Notes: generated by a model not told the origin, from the letters alone. DNA of 32,933 bases from Hyphomicrobiales bacterium (GCA_021775525.1 JAJFHQ010000071.1:1-32933); one strand, 5' to 3'; counted from the stretch's first letter, positions 7,683 through 15,491 are shown. Made by a program: numbers and translations.

Positions 7683-8387
7683 TCAGCAGTAATTCCGGTT
7701 CGCGCGCGTTTCTTTTAAGAATTTCGCGTTTTCCACAATACCTTTCACGGCCTCAATTGCTTTTGGCTCGGACCACTTGAAGCCAGTGTAACCATTTTGA
7801 TCTTTCTTGAGATCAATATTGTGCTCCTCAGCAAGGTCAGAAAATTCGTCGTAAAACATTACGTCTCCGTAGACCGTAATGCGGATATCCTCGGTTCTAG
7901 GCTGTACTTTCAACGTTACGAAATTCTCGGGCCGATTAACAAACTTGCGCCTTTGCTTTGTTTCTTCGAATTGTCCAGTGGGGGTTAGCACACGGACATG
8001 GCGAACGAGATTGTTTGCCTCTTCCGCAAGCTGTTCAGGAAGATTGTCGGTGATCAATTGAGTCAGCGATGAATCACCGACTCTAGGCTTCTCCGTACTG
8101 CTAACGTTCCTGTGGCTTGCGATACTGGAAGCAATCTTTCCATCGCTATCTAAATCGAGCAGAACAGCCTCCACATCTCCCCCACTAACAAGAGGAACAA
8201 TCGCCTGCAAAGGAGCGGTTATTGCGGTCCCACCTTGTTCTAACTTGAAATTTCTTAGTCCGATTACGGTCCTATTAGCTCGCACGTCAACGCCGGTCGT
8301 TAAAATGTCCGCAGTTACAGTCTCAAGCTTTGTGATCCATATGCCGTCGCCAAGAGGGCGGTCAATTTCAAATGTGATTGAAGTCAT
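7683..8387 (-). CDS. orphan hypothetical protein within the ecm-flanked insert
   Basis: I do not recognise this 234-residue protein. It has no signal peptide or membrane segment and looks soluble and mixed alpha/beta. The N-terminal half is rich in beta-prone runs (ITFEIDRPLGDGIWITKLE, VIGLRNFKLEQGG), followed by a polar linker around residue 95 and a charged C-terminal half ending in RANRNYC. Codon use is more A/T-rich than in ecm or the CBS gene, consistent with transfer. ATG 8387 is the natural start, and three TTCYGCAGAA-like palindromes lie within 50 bases upstream, suggesting dedicated control. It stands alone between two ecm 3' ends. Confidence 0.7.
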   Translation of the reverse strand: MTSITFEIDRPLGDGIWITKLETVTADILTTGVDVRANRTVIGLRNFKLEQGGTAITAPLQAIVPLVSGGDVEAVLLDLDSDGKIASSIASHRNVSSTEKPRVGDSSLTQLITDNLPEQLAEEANNLVRHVRVLTPTGQFEETKQRRKFVNRPENFVTLKVQPRTEDIRITVYGDVMFYDEFSDLAEEHNIDLKKDQNGYTGFKWSEPKAIEAVKGIVENAKFLKETRANRNYC

Positions 8388-8398
8388 CTCTATATTCT

Positions 8399-8434
8399 TT
8401 CCGCAGAACTATTCTGCAGACTATTCTGCAGAAT
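8399..8434. promoter_or_regulatory. triple palindromic operator-like array
   Basis: TTCCGCAGAA (8399-8408), TTCTGCAGAC (8412-8421) and TTCTGCAGAA (8424-8433) follow one another at 12-13-base spacing. The last is part of a perfect 12-bp palindrome ATTCTGCAGAAT (8423-8434). The array starts 12 bases upstream of the orphan gene's start codon (8387). It does not match the alphaproteobacterial LexA site (GTTC-N7-GTTC). An operator for a repressor acting on the orphan gene is the natural reading. Confidence 0.6.
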
Positions 8435-8456
8435 AAATAAAATGCGGTCAAGAAAT

Positions 8457-8534
8457 ATCTACACGCCCAAGGATTTCCAGCTCAACGCCATCATGGGTGA
8501 TATCTTGGAACTCGCTGGCGCAATCAGGGAGTGA
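8457..8534 (+). pseudogene. detached second copy of the ecm 3' end
   Basis: This in-frame stretch reads IYTPKDFQLNAIMGDILELAGAIRE and stop, matching the last residues of the intact Ecm (IYTPKDFQLNAIMGDIVELAGG). Twelve of 63 aligned bases differ, nearly all silent, so the copies diverged as coding sequence instead of arising from a recent exact duplication. The stop lies 7 bases before the ATG of the CBS gene, and GGGAG within the fragment is that gene's ribosome site. This suggests the original gene order was ecm followed directly by the CBS gene. Confidence 0.85.
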
Positions 8535-8541
8535 TTCGCAC

Positions 8542-8913
8542 ATGGGCGTTTCAGTCGCGCATGTTATGAGCCACAAGGTCATTCTTGTGGCGCCCGATCG
8601 GACAATCGATCACGCGCGCGAGCTGATGGGATCAAAGCGCATTCACGCCCTGCCTGTCGCCGATATGAACCGAAAGCTGCTTGGAATCGTCACCAGCGCC
8701 GATGTCTCCCGCAAAATTGACGGCAGCAGGGAGGTACGCGAGATTATGAGCAGCAAGGTTCATGTGATCAGCGCGACCGAGCCAGTCAGCGAGGCTGCCA
8801 AAATCATGCGCAAATACCGTATCCACCATCTTGTCGTGACCGACGGCAAGACTGCGGTCGGTATCATCAGTGCCTATGACCTGCTGAAGCTGGTAGAGCA
8901 GGGCTCCGTATAA
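8542..8913 (+). CDS. two-CBS-domain protein
   Basis: The 123-residue protein is a tandem pair of CBS motifs. The first covers about residues 5-57 (VAHVMSHKVILVAPDRTIDHA ... LGIVTSADV) and the second about 64-118 (VREIMSSKVHVISATEPVSEA ... VGIISAYDLLK). Stand-alone CBS pairs bind adenine nucleotides or related ligands and act as energy or metabolite sensors on partner proteins; the ligand here is unknown. ATG 8542 has GGGAG 10 bases upstream, inside the relic ecm end. The 7-base gap from that relic stop suggests former translational coupling to ecm. It now lacks its upstream operon partner and ends convergently with ribH2. Confidence 0.85.
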   Translation: MGVSVAHVMSHKVILVAPDRTIDHARELMGSKRIHALPVADMNRKLLGIVTSADVSRKIDGSREVREIMSSKVHVISATEPVSEAAKIMRKYRIHHLVVTDGKTAVGIISAYDLLKLVEQGSV

Positions 8914-8955
8914 CCTTCAGACTTTTTCGCGCGCGCGGGCCGTTGCTTTGCCACT

Positions 8956-9435
8956 TCAAGCCGCAGCCCTGATCCTCTCCCGCGTCTCAAGCACCTGCAT
9001 GCAGGCTTCCGCCGCCTCAGCGCCTTTCACCTTGAAATGCTCCATGAAAAACGTCTGGTGTTTCTCGCTCTCATGGAAATGGTGGGGCGTGAGGACAATT
9101 GAAAGCATGGGAGTATCCGTTTCCATCTGCGCTTGCATCAGCGCGTCAAGAACCGTCTGCGCGACGAACTCGTGCCGGTAGATGCCGCCATCGACAACAA
9201 AAGCGCATCCGGCAATCGCGTCGTAGCGCCCGGTCTTGGCCAGCATCCGGGCTTGCAGAGGAATTTCAAACGCACCCGGTAAGTCGAAGACATCGATCCT
9301 CCCGGTACCGTTGGTGGACCTTGAGATTTCAGCGGCAAAACCCTTGCCGGCCTGCTCGATGATATCGGCGTGCCAGCGCGCCTGCACAAACGCAATGCGC
9401 AAATCCGTTGTAAAATTTTGGGAGCTCTGATTCAT
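8956..9435 (-). CDS. ribH2: 6,7-dimethyl-8-ribityllumazine synthase, RibH2 type
   Basis: This enzyme condenses 5-amino-6-ribitylamino-uracil with dihydroxybutanone phosphate to form the lumazine precursor of riboflavin. The 159-residue protein shows FVQARWHADI at the N-terminus, DLPGAFEIPL in the middle, VVDGGIYRHEFVA around the expected catalytic histidine and LTPHHFHES near the C-terminus. From memory these match the Brucella RibH2 paralogue closely. ATG 9435 with AGGAGG upstream is the clear start; a longer in-frame reading would run into the riboswitch. An FMN riboswitch in the leader implies repression by FMN. No other rib gene is present, as is typical of the stand-alone ribH2. Confidence 0.95.
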   Translation of the reverse strand: MNQSSQNFTTDLRIAFVQARWHADIIEQAGKGFAAEISRSTNGTGRIDVFDLPGAFEIPLQARMLAKTGRYDAIAGCAFVVDGGIYRHEFVAQTVLDALMQAQMETDTPMLSIVLTPHHFHESEKHQTFFMEHFKVKGAEAAEACMQVLETRERIRAAA

Positions 9436-9519
9436 TTCGGTCCTCCTAGGGGTTCCAAAACCTGAATCAGGGCGTACGAAACGGCAGATCACCCCACGAG
9501 GGGCGCATACTGCCACTTT

Positions 9520-9666
9520 CGTTCTCTTCCATCCGGACTGTAACCGTCGGCTTCGGAATCTCACCGAATCTGCTGACCTCTTTAAAGACATGCTCTAAAG
9601 AGCGCTCGCGGGCTTGAAGCAAATGCTCTTACCGCCGGTGGGGACTTTCACCCCGCCCCGAGAACG
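9520..9666 (-). promoter_or_regulatory. FMN riboswitch (RFN element) of ribH2
   Basis: Read on the minus strand, the leader holds the conserved RFN blocks in order: GGGGCGGGGTGAAAGTCC, then ACCGGCGGTAA, AGCCCGCGAGC, a CAGATTCGGTGAGATTCCG block, then CCGACGGTTACAGTCCGGAT. The closing P1 helix CGTTCTC / GAGAACG pairs 9660-9666 with 9520-9526 perfectly. About 84 bases then separate it from ATG 9435. No strong terminator with a U-run is visible there, so control of translation initiation is plausible. Confidence 0.96.
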
Positions 9667-9795
9667 TGTCCCGTCATTTGGCGGGATGCAGTTCTATATC
9701 GCGTCCCTACGGGAGTGTCTATTGCTGGCCTTGTCTGGCGATTTCATACAATCCCTGTACAATCGTGGGAAAAACCAACAAGGCTGGGAATTCCA
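9667..9795. promoter_or_regulatory. divergent promoter region of ribH2 and the PLP enzyme
   Basis: These 129 bases separate the riboswitch 5' end from the start of the PLP-enzyme gene on the opposite strand and must contain both promoters. A TTGCTG ... CATACA pair with 17-base spacing (9722-9750) could be the plus-strand promoter, but the match to consensus is weak. Nothing else stands out. Confidence 0.3.
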
Positions 9796-10947
9796 ATGAC
9801 AGATACACAAGACAACTGGGCCCCAAGCACGCGCGCAGCGCAGGCCCTGCATCTGATTGATGAAGCCACCGGTGCTGTCGTGCCAGGGATCGAGCTGGCA
9901 AGTACATTTGCCCGCGGGAGTGATTATGAGCCGATGGGGGCGTTCAATTACGCCCGCTATGATAATCCGACGACGCAGGCAACGGAGAAGGTGCTGGCGT
10001 CGCTCGATGGCGGTGCAGATGCTCTGGCGTTCAACGCGGGGCTCGCGGCAACGGTATCGGTTTTCGAAACCGTGCGCACGGGTCAGCATATCGCCGCACC
10101 CCGCGTCATGTATCACGGCGGCCAGGACTGGTTGCGCCGTATCTCCGAGACCCGGGGTATTGGACTGACCTTTTTTGACCAGACGAAAGAGGGCGCGCTC
10201 GAAGAGGCAATCCGTCCCGGCGAGACGTCTATTCTTTGGATTGAAACGCCGGTCAACCCCACTTGGGACGTCATCGACATTGAAAAGGCGGCGACGGCTG
10301 CCCATGATGCAGGGGCGATCCTTTGTGTCGACAGCACCGTCGCGCCGCCCTGCACGACACGGGCGCTTGAGCTTGGCGCTGACATCGTGTTCCACTCGGC
10401 CACCAAGTATCTGGGCGGGCATAGCGACCTCACCGCCGGCGCGCTCATTTGCGCCGAGGAGAATGCGCTGTGGGACGAGATTAAACAGGTGCGAAAACTG
10501 ACGGGCGGGATCTTGAGCCCATTCGATGCCTGGCTCCTGTTGCGCGGTATGCGCACGCTGTTCATTCGCTATGAGCGCGCGTCCGAAAATGCCATGGAAC
10601 TGGCCCGGACGCTCGCGGAACACCCCAAGATCGCGCAAGTGCTGTATCCGGGGCTCGAAAGCCATCCGGGTCATGAGATTGCGAAGAAGCAAATGCGCTC
10701 CGGGTTTGGAGGCATGATGTCGATTCTGGTGGATGGCGATGCGGACGCCGCCAAGCGCGTGGCGACAGCGACACGGCTGTTCATCCCTGCAACATCACTG
10801 GGAGGCGTGGAAAGCCTGATCGAACACCGCAAGTCGGTCGAAGGGCCTCACAGCATCGTGCCGCCAAATCTCCTTCGCCTGTCAGTCGGCATTGAGGATG
10901 TACGTGACCTGATAGCCGATCTGGACCAGGCGCTGGAGCAGGTCTGA
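9796..10947 (+). CDS. cystathionine gamma-synthase/lyase-type PLP enzyme
   Basis: The 383-residue protein belongs to the Cys/Met-metabolism PLP-dependent family. SATKYLGGHSDLTAG carries the PLP lysine, K204, and VDSTVAPP contains the cofactor aspartate D179. NYARYDNPT and GLAATVSVFE are further family signatures, and SLGGVESLIEHR is the C-terminal substrate-carboxylate region. Cystathionine gamma-synthase, cystathionine gamma-lyase, O-acetylhomoserine sulfhydrylase and methionine gamma-lyase share these features and cannot be separated by eye. ATG 9796 is chosen because the upstream in-frame sequence (from 9715) does not look coding. It ends next to a convergent protease gene. Confidence 0.85.
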   Translation: MTDTQDNWAPSTRAAQALHLIDEATGAVVPGIELASTFARGSDYEPMGAFNYARYDNPTTQATEKVLASLDGGADALAFNAGLAATVSVFETVRTGQHIAAPRVMYHGGQDWLRRISETRGIGLTFFDQTKEGALEEAIRPGETSILWIETPVNPTWDVIDIEKAATAAHDAGAILCVDSTVAPPCTTRALELGADIVFHSATKYLGGHSDLTAGALICAEENALWDEIKQVRKLTGGILSPFDAWLLLRGMRTLFIRYERASENAMELARTLAEHPKIAQVLYPGLESHPGHEIAKKQMRSGFGGMMSILVDGDADAAKRVATATRLFIPATSLGGVESLIEHRKSVEGPHSIVPPNLLRLSVGIEDVRDLIADLDQALEQV

Positions 10948-10948
10948 A

Positions 10949-11776
10949 TTAGCTTCCCCGCCGTCCCGGAATATCGATAGGGAGATATTCGACGCCGGAG
11001 CGCTGCACGGGGGCGGGGTAGAGTTTCATAAGGTCAAGGATTTCCTTCGGCATCCCGACCTTGACCGGCAGTCCGATTACTGAGGCCTCTTCCGCAGTAA
11101 GCGCGTAGTCGTGGGTCCAGTGGCCGCCAGCCAGTTTCTCCGCGAGCTTCTTTGCTTTCGACTTGCTCATGCGCGGGGTCATCAGCTCAACAGCATGGCG
11201 TTTCACCTGCGCCAGTGCCTTCTCGCTCACATCGGCCAGAACCAGAGTGAGGTCAAAGACCTTCTCAATGGGCTTGGCATCGCGTGCCGCGACAATGCTG
11301 GCAGCCGGTAAGCCAACAAGCTGAGGGTCGATAGGGCCGAGCATGGAAAACTCACCAAGGACGATTTCATCCGCGGCCAGCGCAATGAGCGTCCCCCCGG
11401 ACATGGCGAAGACGGGCACATAGACGCGCACCTTGGCTGGATGAGCTTCCACGGCGCGGGCAATCTGCATGGCCGCCAGCACAAGGCCGCCCGGCGTGTG
11501 GATGATCAGGTCAATGGGCCGCTCATCTGGCGTTTCCTTGATTGCTGAGATGATCGTCTGGGCATCCTCCATGTCGATATGGCGGGCGACGGAAAAGCCG
11601 AACAGGCTCTTTTTCTCCTGCCGGTGGATCATGGTGATGACGCGTGCCTCATGCGCTTTTTCGAGTTTGCGGATGGCATCAGCACGTCGCATGGCAAGCA
11701 GCCGGCCCATGAGGATGGGTTGCAACGCCATGATGGCAAAGAGAACAAATATGATCGTTGTAAAATCGAAATTCAT
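10949..11776 (-). CDS. membrane-anchored serine dehydrogenase proteinase-like (ClpP/SppA fold)
   Basis: The 275-residue protein begins with one membrane helix (about residues 5-28) and continues into a ClpP/crotonase-fold domain: LIIHTPGGLVLAAMQI at about 90-105 and FAMSGGTLIALAADEIVLG with the probable nucleophile S126. SMLGPIDPQL follows, as in the SDH_protease family (PF01972-like). A membrane-linked peptidase is likely; its target is unknown. It is not full-length SppA and lacks a second repeat. It lies convergent to the PLP-enzyme gene with a one-base gap and divergent from the FAH-family gene. Confidence 0.82.
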   Translation of the reverse strand: MNFDFTTIIFVLFAIMALQPILMGRLLAMRRADAIRKLEKAHEARVITMIHRQEKKSLFGFSVARHIDMEDAQTIISAIKETPDERPIDLIIHTPGGLVLAAMQIARAVEAHPAKVRVYVPVFAMSGGTLIALAADEIVLGEFSMLGPIDPQLVGLPAASIVAARDAKPIEKVFDLTLVLADVSEKALAQVKRHAVELMTPRMSKSKAKKLAEKLAGGHWTHDYALTAEEASVIGLPVKVGMPKEILDLMKLYPAPVQRSGVEYLPIDIPGRRGS

Positions 11777-11885
11777 GGATCACTCGGACTTGAAACTATA
11801 CACACTCAATCATGTCGTACTGCGCACCTTGGAACAAGCCCGGTAATGGCATGGGTAGGGCGCTATGCCAAACAGGGAGCGAAGC

Positions 11886-12761
11886 ATGAAACTGGTGAGT
11901 TACAGGAAGAAGAAGCGTGCGGCGTACGCCGTGGTCGCGGATGGCGCGGACGGGCCTGCGGAAAAAGCAACCGCGATCCCCGTAAAGGGTGATTTTGCAA
12001 AGAAATATCCGTCGATCCGTGCCGTGCTTGAAGGCAAGGCACTGGGCAAGCTCGCCAAATGGGCCAAGGGCCGCAAGGCGTCGCTAAAGCTCTCTGGAGT
12101 TGAATTCCTTCCTCCCCTGCACGATGCCGAGAAGGTGCTCTGCATTGGCGTCAACTATGCCAAGCGCCATCCGGTCCATGGAGAGATGCCACCGCCTGAA
12201 AACATTTCCATGTTCATCAAGGCGGAAGGCGGGCTTGTCGGTCACCTCGAGCCGCTGGAGTACCCGGTCGAGGGACCGCATGACTCGTTCGATTACGAAG
12301 GCGAGCTCGTGCTGGTATTCGGCAAGGGTGGTCGCCACATCGCCAAGGAGAAGGCGTTCGATCACATTGCCGGCTATACCATCATGGATGATGGTTCAGT
12401 GCGCGACTGGCAGAAGCACTCGGTCACCGCGGGCAAGAACTTCTTTGCCTCGGGCGGGTGCGGCCCGTGGATGGTAACCGTCGACGAGATTGATGATCCG
12501 TTCGCCATGCAGCTCTCGACAAAATTGAACGGAGAGGAAGTCCAGAACGCGAAGGTCAGCGACATGATCTTCAATATTCCGACGCTGGTGAATTACGTTT
12601 CGACCTTCATCGAACTGAAGCCGGGCGACATCCTCTCGACCGGCTCGCCAGCAGGGTCCGGCGGCTCGCGCCAGCCACAGCGTTTTCTCGTTCCCGGGGA
12701 TGAGCTGGAAATCAGCTGGTCCGGATTGGGGACCTTGCGAAACAAGGTTGCAGAAGCTTGA
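11886..12761 (+). CDS. fumarylacetoacetate hydrolase (FAH) family protein
   Basis: The 291-residue protein has the FAH-superfamily C-terminal domain. CIGVNYAKR occurs at about 86-94; FDYEGELVLVFG holds the metal ligands E138 and E140; IMDDGSVRDWQ provides the acidic ligand near D169; GCGPW and STGSPAGSG line the active site. Members hydrolyse or decarboxylate 2,4-dioxo and acylpyruvate-type acids with Mg2+ or Mn2+. The substrate here is undetermined. ATG 11886 has GGGAGCG upstream. It is the first of four same-strand genes with short gaps that end with an L-2-hydroxyglutarate oxidase, hinting at organic-acid catabolism. Confidence 0.88.
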   Translation: MKLVSYRKKKRAAYAVVADGADGPAEKATAIPVKGDFAKKYPSIRAVLEGKALGKLAKWAKGRKASLKLSGVEFLPPLHDAEKVLCIGVNYAKRHPVHGEMPPPENISMFIKAEGGLVGHLEPLEYPVEGPHDSFDYEGELVLVFGKGGRHIAKEKAFDHIAGYTIMDDGSVRDWQKHSVTAGKNFFASGGCGPWMVTVDEIDDPFAMQLSTKLNGEEVQNAKVSDMIFNIPTLVNYVSTFIELKPGDILSTGSPAGSGGSRQPQRFLVPGDELEISWSGLGTLRNKVAEA

Positions 12762-12825
12762 TCGTTCTTTCCAGATTTTGATAGGCTCATGGAGCGGCAT
12801 TCTTTAACGCTGGGAGAATTTGAAA

Positions 12826-13188
12826 ATGCTGAAAAGGTTGCTGATATCATCTGCTCTCCTGATCAGTGTCTTTGCCGGGTCAGCGAGCGCTGACAGCCTC
12901 ACGGTTCGCATGGAAAGTGAACATGAAAACTCAGTGGCTGTGATGTTTTATTCAACAAGCCGCGATCATATCTGGCCGGACAACAAAGATGTTTTCCTGA
13001 TCGACGATGACGGAGTGCATACTTACCCGCTGCAGTGTCAGGCAGGCGAGCAGATCTGCTATGGTGCCTGGGTTCGAGGTGGCCCAAAATCCTTCTGGGG
13101 TGTTGGCCCGGACAACAAGCAAAGCTGCGACGACTGCTGTTTCCAGTGCGAGGGCGGCGAGACCCGTATAATTTCGTTGACGGAGTGA
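12826..13188 (+). CDS. small secreted six-cysteine protein
   Basis: I do not recognise this 120-residue protein. It has a signal peptide (LLISSALLISVFAGSASA, cleavage after about residue 22). The mature part contains six cysteines, two in the middle (LQCQAGEQICYG) and a C-terminal SCDDCCFQC cluster. That suggests disulfides or metal binding in the periplasm or outside the cell. ATG 12826 has GGGAG 9 bases upstream. It sits 64 bases after the FAH gene and 26 before the transporter gene, so probable co-transcription is the only functional clue. Confidence 0.75.
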   Translation: MLKRLLISSALLISVFAGSASADSLTVRMESEHENSVAVMFYSTSRDHIWPDNKDVFLIDDDGVHTYPLQCQAGEQICYGAWVRGGPKSFWGVGPDNKQSCDDCCFQCEGGETRIISLTE

Positions 13189-13214
13189 CAGCTTCTTCTT
13201 GAGCCCGAACACCC

Positions 13215-14165
13215 ATGTATGATGTGGTTCTCATTGTTGCGCCGGTGTTCGGGCTCATCCTCGTCGGTTACGCGCTGGCGCGTTTTGGCATCCTCGATGA
13301 AGCGGCTGGGAAGGGTGTCGCAGATTTCGTTTTCACCGCCGCAGTACCCGCATTGCTGTTTCGCATGATGGTGACGGCTGAGGTGGCGGAAGGGGCATCA
13401 CCCTTTGCCTTGTGGGGCAGTTACTATCTCTCGGCAGTTACGATCTGGATCCTGGCCACGCTGGCGACAAAATTCATCCTGAAACGCCCGGCCCGTGATG
13501 GTGCGTCAATCGCCATGGGGTCAACCTTCGGCAATATCGTCATGCTGGGTATCCCGCTGGCGTTTGATCGCTTTGGCGCGGAGGCCGCTACGCCCATCGC
13601 CATCATCATCTCGATTTCTTCACCCTTGATGTGGTCGGTTGCGACCCTGCACGTGGAGCTGGCCAGTGAGAGCGAGAAGGTCACTTGGTCCGAGCAACTC
13701 AAGGACCTTGTGCTCTCGCTCGCCAAGAACCCGTTGATCATGGGACTGGTCGCGGGTCTCTTGTGGCGCTGGACGGGATTGGGCTTGCATCCCATTCCCG
13801 ACAAGATGATCTCTCTTCTGGGCCAGGCGGCCATACCCGGCTCTCTGGTGGCGCTGGGGTTGGGTTTGACGGCTTTCGAGATTCGCGGACAGGTGACAAC
13901 GGTGACCCTCATCTGCGGGCTCTCGCTGATGGCTTTCCCCGCATTTGTATGGGTGATGGCGTTCCACGTGTTCGAGCTGCCACCCGTCTGGGCCGGCGTG
14001 GCAGTGCTGTTCTCGGCCTGTCCGCCCGGCGCCAATGCTTATCTCTTCGCCAGCCGCTATGACGTGGCAACCGGTTCAATCTCTGCAGCAGTGGCGCTCG
14101 GTACGGTGCTGTCGATCATTTCCGTGACGATCATCCTGGTTCTCTTGTCCGGCCAGATGCCATAA
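13215..14165 (+). CDS. AEC-family (auxin efflux carrier-like) transporter
   Basis: The 316-residue integral membrane protein has eight to ten hydrophobic segments. The N-terminal VVLIVAPVFGLILVGYALARFG and the later FGNIVMLGIPLAFDRFG and CPPGANAYLFASRY are typical of the AEC family (MdcF-, YwkB- and Pin-like). Bacterial members are usually assigned to malonate, malate or other carboxylate transport. The neighbouring FAH-family hydrolase and L-2-hydroxyglutarate oxidase fit an organic-acid substrate, but this is inference. Only 10 bases separate its stop from the next ATG, so the two are almost certainly co-transcribed. Confidence 0.88.
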   Translation: MYDVVLIVAPVFGLILVGYALARFGILDEAAGKGVADFVFTAAVPALLFRMMVTAEVAEGASPFALWGSYYLSAVTIWILATLATKFILKRPARDGASIAMGSTFGNIVMLGIPLAFDRFGAEAATPIAIIISISSPLMWSVATLHVELASESEKVTWSEQLKDLVLSLAKNPLIMGLVAGLLWRWTGLGLHPIPDKMISLLGQAAIPGSLVALGLGLTAFEIRGQVTTVTLICGLSLMAFPAFVWVMAFHVFELPPVWAGVAVLFSACPPGANAYLFASRYDVATGSISAAVALGTVLSIISVTIILVLLSGQMP

Positions 14166-14175
14166 GGCTTCATCC

Positions 14176-15369
14176 ATGTATGATTACGTCATCATTGGTG
14201 GTGGAATTCTTGGCCTGGCGACGGCGTACCGTATGCTGAAGGAACGCCCCGGTACGCGTCTCGTACTCATAGAGAAAGAGCAACGGCTGGCGCATCACCA
14301 GACGGGGCACAATTCAGGCGTGATCCATGCCGGTGTTTACTACACACCCGGCAGTGTGAAGGCGAAGCTGTGCAAGGAGGGTGCTGAACGCACGGTTCGT
14401 TTTTGCGATGAACACGGCATCAGGTATGAGCGTTGTGGCAAGCTCATCGTTGCGACAGACGCGGGGGAGGTTGCACGCCTCAAGGGCCTGGAAGAACGCG
14501 TTATCGCCAACGCCCTCGATTATGAAAATATTTCCTCCCAACACCTGCGCGAGATCGAGCCGAACGTGGCTGGCGTGGCGGCGATGCTCGTCCATGCCAC
14601 CGGTATCGTGAACTACACGGAAATCTGTAATGCAATGGCCGGTGTCATTCGAGAGGCTGGAGGAGAAATACATCTCGGAACGGCACTCACAGGCATAGCT
14701 GAGAGCAACTCCGAGATCGTGATGGAAACGAACAGGGGCGAATTTACCGCACGGACGCTGATCGTTTGCGCCGGGTTGCAGGGAGACCGGACCGCCATGA
14801 TGGCCGGGATCGATATTGATTTCCGGGTTTTGCCGTTTCGCGGTGAATATTACAAGGTGGCGGCAGCGCGCGGAGAGCTGGTGAAGCACCTGATCTACCC
14901 GGTTCCGGACCCGAGCCTGCCGTTTCTCGGCGTGCATCTCACCCGCATCATCGATGGCTCCTTCACCGTGGGACCAAATGCCATGTTGTCCCTGGGGAGA
15001 GAAACCTATTCGCGAAATTTTCCGGTGCCGGGAGATATGGCGGACATGATGTCCTTTCCCGGATTCTACAAGTTGATGACCCGCTTCGCGTCGGCCGGAT
15101 TGTACGAGATGCGCGGTTCATTGTCGAAACGCGTTTACCTGGAGCGCTGCCGGAAATACTGCCCCTCGCTGACACTTGATGACCTGGAATCGATGGAAGC
15201 CGGCATACGCGCGCAGTCCGTCTCAAGCGACGGCAAGCTGGTGGACGATTTCCTGTTCCTGGAAACTTCGCGCTCGTTGCATTGCTGTAATGCGCCCTCA
15301 CCAGCGGCGACTTCCGCTCTTCCCATCGCGGATGAAATCGTATCGCGCGCACTCCTTAAGTCGAACTAG
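14176..15369 (+). CDS. lhgO: L-2-hydroxyglutarate oxidase
   Basis: LhgO is an FAD enzyme that oxidises L-2-hydroxyglutarate to 2-oxoglutarate, feeding electrons to the membrane quinone pool. The 397-residue protein starts with the dinucleotide fold YDYVIIGGGILGLATAYRML and has HHQTGHNSGVIHAGVYYTPGS, the signature of the LhgO/L2HGDH group within the DAO superfamily. FRGEYYKV and YPVPDPSLPFLGVHLTR are also typical. The start is fixed by the FAD fold beginning at residue 2. It is the last gene of the FAH, Cys-rich protein, AEC, LhgO run. Confidence 0.92.
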   Translation: MYDYVIIGGGILGLATAYRMLKERPGTRLVLIEKEQRLAHHQTGHNSGVIHAGVYYTPGSVKAKLCKEGAERTVRFCDEHGIRYERCGKLIVATDAGEVARLKGLEERVIANALDYENISSQHLREIEPNVAGVAAMLVHATGIVNYTEICNAMAGVIREAGGEIHLGTALTGIAESNSEIVMETNRGEFTARTLIVCAGLQGDRTAMMAGIDIDFRVLPFRGEYYKVAAARGELVKHLIYPVPDPSLPFLGVHLTRIIDGSFTVGPNAMLSLGRETYSRNFPVPGDMADMMSFPGFYKLMTRFASAGLYEMRGSLSKRVYLERCRKYCPSLTLDDLESMEAGIRAQSVSSDGKLVDDFLFLETSRSLHCCNAPSPAATSALPIADEIVSRALLKSN

Positions 15370-15491
15370 CACATAAATCAGACAGCATTTATCAGTATTG
15401 GAATTGTGTGTAATATTAACAACACATCGTCCAGAATTATTGTTATGTGCGTTGCTGGAGTGGGCGAGTTCACTGATTGATTTGGGGCCAA

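Larger units (their letters stand above)
7662..8456. mobile_element. putative insertion between ecm and the CBS gene
   Basis: This segment lies between two copies of the ecm 3' end: 7593-7655 and 8457-8519 match at about 51 of 63 positions, including a perfect 17-mer at 7605-7621 and 8469-8485. It contains one minus-strand gene, visibly richer in A and T at third codon positions than its neighbours, plus a palindromic array. No transposase, recombinase or terminal inverted repeat is visible. It may have arrived by recombination with a diverged ecm, or an ecm duplicate may have been mostly deleted. Confidence 0.55.

Noticed and set aside
8399..8434. LexA/SOS box in front of the orphan gene
   Set aside because: The alphaproteobacterial LexA site is the direct repeat GTTC-N7-GTTC; the TTCYGCAGAA palindromes do not match it.
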